Shown here: positions 1 to 6,877 of the stretch, one piece after another
How the letters are laid out: every line of letters starts with the position of its first letter
Numbering within the stretch: position 1 is the first letter of the stretch
Assembly: GCF_029626105.1 (NCBI RefSeq)
Contig: NZ_JARUBH010000009.1
Span: forward strand, 6,324,001 to 6,388,000
DNA length: 64,000 nucleotides
Reading direction: 5' to 3'
Origin: Solwaraspora sp. WMMD792
Lineage (GTDB): Bacteria; Actinomycetota; Actinomycetes; Mycobacteriales; Micromonosporaceae
Translations under genes and position numbers: made by a program
The notes under the pieces: model-generated
The model's database searches: none
Told to the model about the DNA's origin: nothing
Seen by the model: only the letters and a program-made list of their open reading frames with translations

Positions 1-1029
1 GGCACCGGCCTGCTCACCACGGTCGGCGTGATCGTGGCGATGGACACCTTCGGCCCGATCTCCGACAACGCGCAGGGTATCGCCGAGATGTCCGGTGACA
101 TCGACGAGGCTGGTGCCCGTACCCTCACCGAGCTGGACGCGGTCGGCAACACCACCAAGGCGATCACCAAGGGCATCGCGATCGCCACCGCCGTGCTCGC
201 CGCGACGGCGCTGTTCGGCTCCTACACCGACACGGTCAGCATCGCGCTGAACGACGCCGGTATCGACGACGTGCCGGGCTACCTGGCCGACTCGCTCAAC
301 GTCGCCAACCCGGGCAACCTGGTCGGACTGATCATCGGTGCCGCAGTGGTCTTCCTCTTCTCCGGGCTGGCCATCAACGCGGTGTCCCGCTCGGCCGGCG
401 CCGTCGTGCTGGAGGTCCGCCGCCAGTTCCGCGACAACCCCGGAATCATGGAGCGGACCCAACGGCCGGAGTACGGCAAGGTGGTCGACATCTGCACCCG
501 CGACGCCCAGCGGGAGCTGCTCACCCCGGGTCTGCTGGCGGTGCTGGCGCCGATCGCGGTCGGTTTCGGCCTCGGTGCCGGTGCACTCGCCGCGTACCTG
601 GCCGGCGCGATCGGCACCGGTGTGCTGATGGCAGTGTTCCTGGCCAACTCCGGTGGTGCCTGGGACAACGCCAAGAAGCTGGTGGAGGACGGCGCGCACG
701 GCGGCAAGGGGTCCGAGGCGCACGCCGCCACGGTCATCGGCGACACCGTCGGCGACCCGTTCAAGGACACCGCCGGCCCGGCGATCAACCCGCTGCTCAA
801 GGTGATGAACCTGGTGGCGCTGCTGATCGCCCCCGCGGTGATCATGTGGGGCGTGGGCACCGACCAGAACGACCCGCTGCGCATCGCCATCGCGGTGGTG
901 GCGACCCTGGTCGTGGTGGCCGCGGTGGTGTTCACCAAGCGCAAGCCGATGGCGATGGGGGAGAACATCGACGGCGGCCCGGCCGGCGGCGGCAGCACCG
1001 GGTCCGAATCGGAGCGCGTGAGCGTCTGA
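1..1029 (+). CDS. hppA: Membrane-bound proton-translocating pyrophosphatase, C-terminal part
   Basis: The reading frame is open at base 1, so only the last 342 residues are present. The family hydrolyses cytoplasmic pyrophosphate and pumps H+ (or Na+) out across the membrane. The conserved block DTFGPISDNAQGIAEM is visible at residues 15-30, followed by several long hydrophobic membrane segments and an Asn/Lys-rich catalytic-face stretch (GAWDNAKKLVEDG). The motif GNTTKAITKG carries Lys where K+-dependent family members have Ala, so by established subfamily rules this should be a K+-independent, H+-pumping enzyme. The C-terminus ends in a short Gly/Ser tail. A long hairpin follows the stop. 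The start, and any upstream partner, lies outside the window. Confidence 0.95.
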   Translation, partial: GTGLLTTVGVIVAMDTFGPISDNAQGIAEMSGDIDEAGARTLTELDAVGNTTKAITKGIAIATAVLAATALFGSYTDTVSIALNDAGIDDVPGYLADSLNVANPGNLVGLIIGAAVVFLFSGLAINAVSRSAGAVVLEVRRQFRDNPGIMERTQRPEYGKVVDICTRDAQRELLTPGLLAVLAPIAVGFGLGAGALAAYLAGAIGTGVLMAVFLANSGGAWDNAKKLVEDGAHGGKGSEAHAATVIGDTVGDPFKDTAGPAINPLLKVMNLVALLIAPAVIMWGVGTDQNDPLRIAIAVVATLVVVAAVVFTKRKPMAMGENIDGGPAGGGSTGSESERVSV

Positions 1030-1078
1030 CCGACCTCCGACCGACCGGTCGCAGGCTGACCGGTCACCGTCCGACCGA

Positions 1079-1122
1079 CCGGTGGCTCCGCCCGATCCCT
1101 GTGGACCGGGTGGAGCCACCGG
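1079..1122 (+). terminator. Hairpin terminator after the pyrophosphatase gene
   Basis: CCGGTGGCTCC at 1079-1089 pairs perfectly with GGAGCCACCGG at 1112-1122. The loop can extend the pairing through CCCG/CGGG. It lies 50 nt after the stop codon and has no T tract, as is common for actinobacterial terminators. Confidence 0.6.
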
Positions 1123-1175
1123 CTTCGACGTACCGCCGACCGGCGGCGGGCCGTACGGCTGTCGTCACCGGTGCG

Positions 1176-1181
1176 TACGCT
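1176..1181 (+). promoter_or_regulatory. -10 box of a leaderless promoter (TACGCT)
   Basis: TACGCT is followed by 7 nt and then ATG at 1189, with no SD sequence. This spacing puts transcription start at or next to the start codon and selects ATG 1189 over the upstream GTG at 1171. Confidence 0.55.
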
Positions 1182-1188
1182 GCACAGC

Positions 1189-1734
1189 ATGGGAGCGCGC
1201 CGCGTGGTGTCAACTGCCCGGATCGCAGTGCTGCTCACTGCCGTGGCGTTGACGCTGTCGGGCTGCGGCGGAGGGCCCAGCCCGGTCGTCTGGGCGGCCG
1301 AGGTGTGCACCGCGCTGCGCCCGTGGCGGGCCGAGATCAGCAATCTGACCAGCAGCACCCAGCAGCAGATGACCGCGCAGACGACCCCGGCGCAGGCGCA
1401 GGAGAACCTGGTCCGGCTGCTGTCCGGCGCGGCCGCCGCGACCGAGACCGCCCGGGTCCGGGTGGTGGAGGCCGGGGTGCCCGACGCGGACCAGGGTGAG
1501 CAGGTGGCCACCGGGTTCGCCGACTCGCTCGGCGCGGTGCGCGACGCGTACGGCAAGGCCGAGGAGGGCATTGCCGGGCTGGACGCCACCGGACCGGCGG
1601 ACAGCTTCTACGACGGGGTCGAGGCGGTGCTCGCCACCCTCACCGACGACTACCAGCGCAGCGCGCTGGACACCAGCTCACTGGATTCCGCGGAGCTCAA
1701 TCGGGCCTTCGACGAGGTCCCGGAGTGTCGCTGA
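1189..1734 (+). CDS. Secreted lipoprotein of unknown function
   Basis: The product is 181 residues with a classic lipoprotein signal: basic N-terminus, hydrophobic core, and lipobox LSGC with Cys26 as the predicted lipidated residue. The mature part is mostly helical and alanine-rich, with only two further cysteines (VCTAL near the start and PECR at the C-terminus) that could form a disulfide. I recognise no enzymatic motif. It follows the pyrophosphatase and its 3' end overlaps the next gene by 10 nt, so the two may be co-translated. ATG 1189 is preferred because a leaderless promoter ends 7 nt before it. Function unknown; a cell-envelope lipoprotein is as far as the sequence goes. Confidence 0.75.
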   Translation: MGARRVVSTARIAVLLTAVALTLSGCGGGPSPVVWAAEVCTALRPWRAEISNLTSSTQQQMTAQTTPAQAQENLVRLLSGAAAATETARVRVVEAGVPDADQGEQVATGFADSLGAVRDAYGKAEEGIAGLDATGPADSFYDGVEAVLATLTDDYQRSALDTSSLDSAELNRAFDEVPECR

Positions 1735-2465
1735 CGCCGCCGACCGACTCCTCCGCCGGTGCCCCGACGGCCCGGCAGTTGTCGCTGTTCGGCGTGGCGG
1801 CGGCGGATCCGACGCCGGGCGACCTGGCGGGTCTGCTCGCCGGTCCGGGCCGGATCAGCCGGATGGGCGGCACGGTACGGGTGTCGGTGGACGTCGAGCC
1901 GGCCTGGCGGGTGCACGTGCTGGTGGCCGAGTTCCGGCGGCGCGGGCTGGCGCCGAGTTGGCGTCAGCTGCCGGACGGCCGGCTGACGGTGCGGACGGCG
2001 TACACGGCGGTGCTGGCCCGGCTCGGCGCGGCCTGGCTACATCCGCCGACGCCGGACCAACCGGACGCCGACCTGCCGGAGGCCGCCCAACCGGACGCCG
2101 ACCTGCCGGAGGCCGCCCAACCGGAGGCCGACCTGCCGGACGCCGGGCCGGTGCGCGGCGAGGACGACCGGCTGGTGAAGCGGCCGCCGACCGGTTTCCA
2201 CCTGGCTGGTCAGCGGCTGCGGTTGTGGGCGGCGGCGGCCGGCGCCAGGGACCCGCTCGGCTACCGGTTGCAGCTGGCCGAGTCGGACGCGGACAACTGG
2301 CCCCAGGTGGGTGCCGCGCTCGCCGCGATCGGGCTGCCGGCGGTGCTGCTCGATGCCCGGTCCGGCGGTCCGGCGTACCGGATCGTGGGCCGACGCCGGC
2401 TGACCAGACTGGCCGAGCTGCTCGGCGACCGGCCCGCCGCCGCCCCCGAGGACGGCTGGGCGTGA
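1725..2465 (+). CDS. Hypothetical protein with internal PDADLPEAAQ repeats
   Basis: The product is 246 residues with no signal peptide or membrane segment. Two globular-looking halves flank an acidic proline-rich linker built from three copies of a 10-residue unit (PDADLPEAAQ). The N-terminal half contains a GRISRMGG turn and a beta-rich segment. The C-terminal half (from about residue 150) has a similar alternation of strands and helices and ends near RRRLTRLAELLGD, so the two halves might be duplicated domains, perhaps nucleic-acid-facing since they are Arg-rich. The gene overlaps the lipoprotein gene by 10 nt and lies 420 nt upstream of topA. No function is assigned. The coding frame is supported by the overlap and by strong third-position GC. 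Confidence 0.7.
   Translation: MSLTPPTDSSAGAPTARQLSLFGVAAADPTPGDLAGLLAGPGRISRMGGTVRVSVDVEPAWRVHVLVAEFRRRGLAPSWRQLPDGRLTVRTAYTAVLARLGAAWLHPPTPDQPDADLPEAAQPDADLPEAAQPEADLPDAGPVRGEDDRLVKRPPTGFHLAGQRLRLWAAAAGARDPLGYRLQLAESDADNWPQVGAALAAIGLPAVLLDARSGGPAYRIVGRRRLTRLAELLGDRPAAAPEDGWA
2057..2143 (+). repeat. 30-bp in-frame tandem repeat, about 3 copies
   Basis: Two identical 30-bp units (2057-2086 and 2087-2116) are followed by a diverged third. The repeat keeps the reading frame and encodes the acidic Pro/Ala linker of the surrounding protein, so copy-number change would only alter linker length. Confidence 0.85.
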
Positions 2466-2884
2466 TGCCGCGACCCCGTACGACCCGGTCTGACCCGGGG
2501 TCCGGCTGCGGTCCCGGCTGCTGTCCGACCCGGTCCGATCGCTGTCTGATCGCTGACAGAACAGCCGGGACATCGACCGACGCCAGCGGCTGCTGCGGTG
2601 CGGTGCGCCACGTCACGCCGGCCGGTGGGTGTACCGTGTCGCCGTTGGTGCGGTAGGAACGAGCTGGGTCGGCATCGGGTGGGCTGCTGACCGGCTGCGG
2701 TGAACCAACCGGACGACCGACGCAAATCGGGCCGAAGGCTTGGGTGCGTGTGCTCCACCGGCCCCGGGTTCGCGTTACGTTGGACATCGTGACCGTCGCC
2801 CGCCCGCTTGTCGTGGCGGGCGCCGGTCGATCTGGGCCGCCGCCTGTCGCCGGGCGGTCCGAGTGGGTCGAGGTCAGGAGAGAC
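2466..2884 (+). other. Non-coding region upstream of topA with promoter candidate
   Basis: This 419-nt gap has no convincing gene. TACGTT at 2776-2781 is a good -10 box. Seven nt later comes GTG 2789, which is in frame with topA and could be a leaderless start for a 1,024-residue form. The SD-led start at 2885 is favoured. In that case the box would give a topA leader of about 95 nt. Confidence 0.5.
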
Positions 2885-5863
2885 GTGCCGAGCAACACCT
2901 CAACCAGCCGTCTGGTCATCGTCGAGTCGCCGGCGAAGGCCAAGACGATCTCGGGCTACCTGGGCCCGGGGTACGTCGTCGAGGCGAGCCTCGGGCATGT
3001 CCGGGACCTGCCGCGCAACGCCGCCGACGTGCCGGCCCGCTACAAGAAGGAGCCGTGGGCCCGGCTCGGCGTCGACGTCGACAACGGCTTCGCCGCGCTG
3101 TACGTCGTCTCGGCCGACCGTAAGCAGCAGATCGCCAAGCTGACCAAGCTGGCCAAGGAGGTCGACGAGGTCCTGCTCGCCACGGACGAGGACCGCGAGG
3201 GCGAAGCGATCGCCTGGCACCTGGTGGAGACCCTCAAACCCAAGGTGCCGGTGCGCCGGATGGTCTTCCACGAGATCACCCGGGCAGCCATCCGGGCCGC
3301 GGTGGCCAATCCCCGGGAGATCGACCGCAACCTGGTCGACGCCCAGGAGGCGCGGCGGATCCTGGACCGGCTGTACGGCTACGAGGTCTCGCCGGTGCTG
3401 TGGAAGAAGGTGATGCCCCGGCTGTCCGCCGGCCGGGTGCAGTCGGTGGCCACCCGGATCGTGGTGGAGCGCGAGCGGCAGCGGATGGCGTTCCGTACCG
3501 CCGAATATTGGGACATCCAGGCCACCCTGGCGGTGACCGGTCAGCCGGCGGCCGACGCCGACGGACCCCGCTCGTTCACCGCCAACCTGATCGCGCTCGG
3601 CGGCGACCGGATCGCCACCGGCAAGGATTTCGAGCCGAGCACCGGACGGGTCCGCCCGGAGGCGTCGGTGGTGCACCTGGACGGCGACGGGGCGCGGGGC
3701 CTGGCGGCCCGGCTCGACGGTCGACCGTTCACCGTCACCCGGGTCGAGGAGAAGCCGTACCGCCGGCGGCCGTACGCACCGTTCATCACCTCCACCCTGC
3801 AGCAGGAAGCGGCCCGCAAGCTGCGGTTCTCGTCGCAGCAGACGATGCGTACCGCGCAGCGGCTGTACGAGAACGGCTACATCACCTACATGCGGACCGA
3901 CTCGGTCAACCTGTCGGAAACGGCGATCGCCGCCGCCCGCAGCCAGGTCGCCGAGCTGTACGGCGACCGTTTCGTTCCACCGGAGCCGCGCCGGTACACC
4001 GGCAAGGTCAAGAACGCCCAGGAGGCGCACGAGGCCATCCGCCCCGCTGGTGACCAGTTCCGCACCCCCGGGGAGTTGGCCAACGAACTGTCCGCCGAGG
4101 AGTTCAAGCTCTACGAGCTGATCTGGCGGCGGACCATCGCGTCCCAGATGACCGACGCGGTGGGTTCCAGCGTGTCGGTACGGATCCGGGCCGTCTCGAC
4201 CGCCGGCGAGGAATGCGACTTCGGTGCGACCGGCAAGACGATCACCGACCCGGGCTTTCTGCGCGCCTACGTCGAGTCCTCCGACGACGAGTCGGCCGAG
4301 GCGGAGGACGCCGAGCGCCGGCTGCCGAACCTGGCCAAGGATCAGCCACTCACCGCGCGGGAGCTGGCGGCGGTCGGGCACAGCACCCAGCCGCCGGCCC
4401 GCTACACCGAGGCCTCCCTGGTCAAGGCATTGGAGGAGCTGGGCATCGGGCGGCCGTCCACCTACGCGTCGATCATGCAGACCATCCAGGACCGGGGGTA
4501 CGTGGCCAAACGCGGTCAGGCGCTCATCCCGTCGTTCCTGGCCTTCGCGGTGATCGGGCTGCTGGAGCGGCACTATCCGCGACTGGTCGACTACAACTTC
4601 ACCGCCAGCATGGAGAACGAGCTGGACGAGATCGCGTCCGGCGACCACCAGGCAGTGGACTTCCTCACCTCGTTCTACTTTGGCAGCGACACCGCCGGGG
4701 ACGAGTCGGTCGCCCGCTCCGGTGGCCTCAAGCGGCTGGTCACCGAGAAGCTCGCCGAGATCGACGCCCGCAGCGTCAATTCGATCCCGCTCGGTGTCGA
4801 CGACGAGGGCCGTCAGGTCGTCGTCCGGGTCGGCCGCTACGGCCCGTACCTGCAGCGGTTCCTGCCCGACACGGAGGGTGCCGACCACGCGGCGGCCGGG
4901 CCGACCGGTGGCGGCCCAGCGGCCGGGGCGAACGGTGATGGCTCAGCGGCCGCGCCCACAGCTGGCGCTGCCGGCGGTGCCGAGCCGGCGGCCGGTGGCG
5001 GTGACGAGGCGGAGGGGGCGGCAGCCGGAGCCGGCGGGGACCGCGTCTCGCTGCCGGAGGGGATCGCGCCGGACGAGCTGACCCCGGAAAAGATCAACGA
5101 ACTGTTCCTCGGCGGTGGTGGCGAGCGCAAGCTCGGCGAACACCCGGAGACCGGCGAGCCGATCGTGCTCAAGTCCGGCCGGTTCGGCCCGTACGTCGCC
5201 AGTGGCGAGCGCCGATCCTCATTGCTGCGCTCCCAGTCACCGGAGACGCTGAGCATCGCCGAGGCGCTGCGGCTGCTGTCGCTGCCCCGGGTGGTCGGGG
5301 TGGCACCGGACGGTGCCGAGGTGCTCGCCGCCGCCGGCCGGTACGGCCCGTACGTCAAGAAGGGCGACGAGTTCCGGTCGCTGGAGTCCGAGGAACAGTT
5401 GTTCACCGTCTCGCTGGACGAGGCGCTGACGTTGCTCGCCGCGCCGAAGACCCGGCAGCGGCGGGCCGCCGCGCCGCCGTTGCGGGAGATGGGCGCGGAT
5501 CCGCTCACCGAGCGCCCGTTGGTGATCAAGGACGGCCGGTTCGGCCCGTACGTCACCGACGGCGAGAGCAACGCCTCGCTGCGGCGTGGCCAGACGCCCG
5601 AGTCGTTGACGATCGAGCAGGCGTCGGAGATGTTGGCCGAGAAGCGGGCGAAGGGCCCGGCGCCGCGTAAGAAGGCGGCGAAGAAAGCGCCGGCGAAGAA
5701 GTCCACCGCCAAGAACGCCGGTGCGAAGAAGACTGCGGCCAAGGCGACCACCGCCAAGGCGACCGGTGCGAAGAAGGCCACGGCCAAGAAGACTGCGGCC
5801 AAGAAGGCGGCGCCGAAGAAGGCCACCGCCAGCCGGGCCACAGACCAGTCCGACGACTCCTGA
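2885..5863 (+). CDS. topA: DNA topoisomerase I (type IA)
   Basis: This cytoplasmic enzyme relaxes negatively supercoiled DNA by cutting one strand through a 5'-phosphotyrosine. The 992-residue product starts with a TOPRIM domain (VIVESPAKAKTI near residue 14, acidic TDEDREGEA near 105). The catalytic Tyr335 is in ITYMRTDSVN. Instead of Cys4 zinc fingers, the C-terminus has repeated RFGPYV-type modules (about residues 640-900), interrupted by a Gly/Ala-rich linker near 670-710. It ends in a long Lys/Ala tail (many AKK units), as in other actinobacterial TopA. GTG 2885 is chosen because AGGAGA precedes it by 5 nt and conserved residues begin soon after. An in-frame leaderless GTG at 2789 is the alternative. 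Confidence 0.97.
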   Translation: MPSNTSTSRLVIVESPAKAKTISGYLGPGYVVEASLGHVRDLPRNAADVPARYKKEPWARLGVDVDNGFAALYVVSADRKQQIAKLTKLAKEVDEVLLATDEDREGEAIAWHLVETLKPKVPVRRMVFHEITRAAIRAAVANPREIDRNLVDAQEARRILDRLYGYEVSPVLWKKVMPRLSAGRVQSVATRIVVERERQRMAFRTAEYWDIQATLAVTGQPAADADGPRSFTANLIALGGDRIATGKDFEPSTGRVRPEASVVHLDGDGARGLAARLDGRPFTVTRVEEKPYRRRPYAPFITSTLQQEAARKLRFSSQQTMRTAQRLYENGYITYMRTDSVNLSETAIAAARSQVAELYGDRFVPPEPRRYTGKVKNAQEAHEAIRPAGDQFRTPGELANELSAEEFKLYELIWRRTIASQMTDAVGSSVSVRIRAVSTAGEECDFGATGKTITDPGFLRAYVESSDDESAEAEDAERRLPNLAKDQPLTARELAAVGHSTQPPARYTEASLVKALEELGIGRPSTYASIMQTIQDRGYVAKRGQALIPSFLAFAVIGLLERHYPRLVDYNFTASMENELDEIASGDHQAVDFLTSFYFGSDTAGDESVARSGGLKRLVTEKLAEIDARSVNSIPLGVDDEGRQVVVRVGRYGPYLQRFLPDTEGADHAAAGPTGGGPAAGANGDGSAAAPTAGAAGGAEPAAGGGDEAEGAAAGAGGDRVSLPEGIAPDELTPEKINELFLGGGGERKLGEHPETGEPIVLKSGRFGPYVASGERRSSLLRSQSPETLSIAEALRLLSLPRVVGVAPDGAEVLAAAGRYGPYVKKGDEFRSLESEEQLFTVSLDEALTLLAAPKTRQRRAAAPPLREMGADPLTERPLVIKDGRFGPYVTDGESNASLRRGQTPESLTIEQASEMLAEKRAKGPAPRKKAAKKAPAKKSTAKNAGAKKTAAKATTAKATGAKKATAKKTAAKKAAPKKATASRATDQSDDS

Positions 5864-5935
5864 CCGCGCCGCAGACCGCGCACGCAGACCGCGCACGCAG
5901 ATCGCGCGCCAGGTAGATGACTCCTGGCCGTGCTC

Positions 5936-5964
5936 CTGGCCGGCGGTGGCCCGCCGCCGGCCAG
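5936..5964 (+). terminator. Hairpin terminator after topA
   Basis: CTGGCCGGCGG (5936-5946) and CCGCCGGCCAG (5954-5964) form an 11-bp perfect stem with a 7-nt loop, 73 nt after the topA stop. No T tract follows. Confidence 0.65.
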
Positions 5965-5970
5965 ATTGTC

Positions 5971-5998
5971 ATGAATGATCTTCGTAAATGATCTTCAT
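5971..5998. promoter_or_regulatory. Repeated AATGATCTTC element before the TetR gene
   Basis: AATGATCTTC occurs at 5974-5983 and again at 5987-5996, a 13-bp period. The outer edges also form an inverted pair (ATGAA/TTCAT, 5971-5975 and 5994-5998). It sits in an unusually AT-rich pocket about 135 nt upstream of the TetR start. A regulator binding site is inferred; autoregulation by the adjacent TetR protein is one possibility. Confidence 0.4.
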
Positions 5999-6129
5999 GG
6001 TCAGGATGATGTGGGACAGGTGAATACCGATATCCGTTTCGCTCGTTAATCCGAGTAACGTTTTTGATCTCACTGCTGCCGACGGTGGTTCCGACGCGCG
6101 GGGGATCTTTCTCGGAAGGAGTGGGACGA

Positions 6130-6861
6130 GTGTCGACACCAGCCGTCACCAGTGGCCCGCTGCGGCGGGTGCCGGTCCAGGGGCGCAGTCTCGCCCGGGT
6201 CCAGCGCATGCTCGACGCGTGCGCCGAGATCGTGGACGAGGTTGGCTACGAGGGTCTGACGACGACCCTGCTCGCCGAACGAGCCGAGGTGGCCATCGGT
6301 TCCGTCTATCAGTTCTTTCCGGACAAGCGGGCGATCGTGCAGGCGCTGACGCTGCGCAACATCGAGGCGTACGTGCAGCGGCTCAACGAGCGGTTCACCG
6401 GCGGTGAGTTCGACCACTGGTGGGACGGCGTCGCCGCCGGCATCGACGAGTACATCTGCATGCACCGGACGGTGCCCGGATTCCGCACCCTGCACTTCGG
6501 TGACGTGGTCGACGTACGGCTGCTGGACGAGAGCAGGGACAACAACGCGGTGATCGCCAGTGAGCTGTCCAAGGTACTGGTGGGGCGGTTCGGCATCCCG
6601 GACGAACCCCGGCTGCGGTTCGCGCTGCAGATCGCGGTGGAGGCCGCCGACGCGCTGATCAAACTGGCCTTCCGGCGTACCGCCGAGGGCGATGAGAGCG
6701 TACTGCGCGAAGCAAAGGCACTGATCCGCGAATACCTGCACCGCCACGTCGACCCCGCCGCGACCGGTGACCGCGACCGTGACCGTGACCGTGACCGCGA
6801 CCGTGACCGTGACCGCGACCGTGACCGTGACCGCGACCGTGACCGTGACCGACCGGGCTGA
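6130..6861 (+). CDS. TetR-family transcriptional regulator with Asp-Arg repeat tail
   Basis: The product is 243 residues. The N-terminal helix-turn-helix is clear (TTTLLAERAEVAIGSVYQFFPDKRAIVQAL, split here as TTLLAERAEVAIGSVYQ plus FFPDKRAI, residues 37-66), followed by a helical ligand/dimer domain containing Trp, His and Arg-rich helices. After about residue 213 the protein ends in 14 consecutive Asp-Arg dipeptides, not a family feature and predicted to be a disordered or charged-helix tail. GTG 6130 is used because GGAAGGAG lies 8 nt upstream; earlier in-frame starts lack this. The stop is only 16 nt before the MFS-thymidylate kinase gene, so they are probably co-transcribed. Ligand and targets are unknown. 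Confidence 0.88.
   Translation: MSTPAVTSGPLRRVPVQGRSLARVQRMLDACAEIVDEVGYEGLTTTLLAERAEVAIGSVYQFFPDKRAIVQALTLRNIEAYVQRLNERFTGGEFDHWWDGVAAGIDEYICMHRTVPGFRTLHFGDVVDVRLLDESRDNNAVIASELSKVLVGRFGIPDEPRLRFALQIAVEAADALIKLAFRRTAEGDESVLREAKALIREYLHRHVDPAATGDRDRDRDRDRDRDRDRDRDRDRDRDRDRPG
6769..6852 (+). repeat. Hexanucleotide repeat (GACCGY)14 coding for (Asp-Arg)14
   Basis: Fourteen tandem hexamers of GACCGT or GACCGC (last unit GACCGA) run to within two codons of the TetR stop. Unit number changes would not break the frame, so this is a potential variable-number locus. Confidence 0.95.
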
Positions 6862-6877
6862 GCGCCAGGATTAGAGT

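Noticed and set aside
279-2943. Long minus-strand frames opposite the first genes
   Set aside because: Low-complexity Arg/Pro/Ala translations that mirror the real plus-strand genes; no SD or recognisable domain.
2900-4888. 662-residue minus-strand frame across topA
   Set aside because: Antisense shadow of a highly conserved gene in high-GC DNA; no family features.
6769-6852. CRISPR or clustered repeat array
   Set aside because: Tandem hexamers without spacers; it encodes (Asp-Arg)n in frame.
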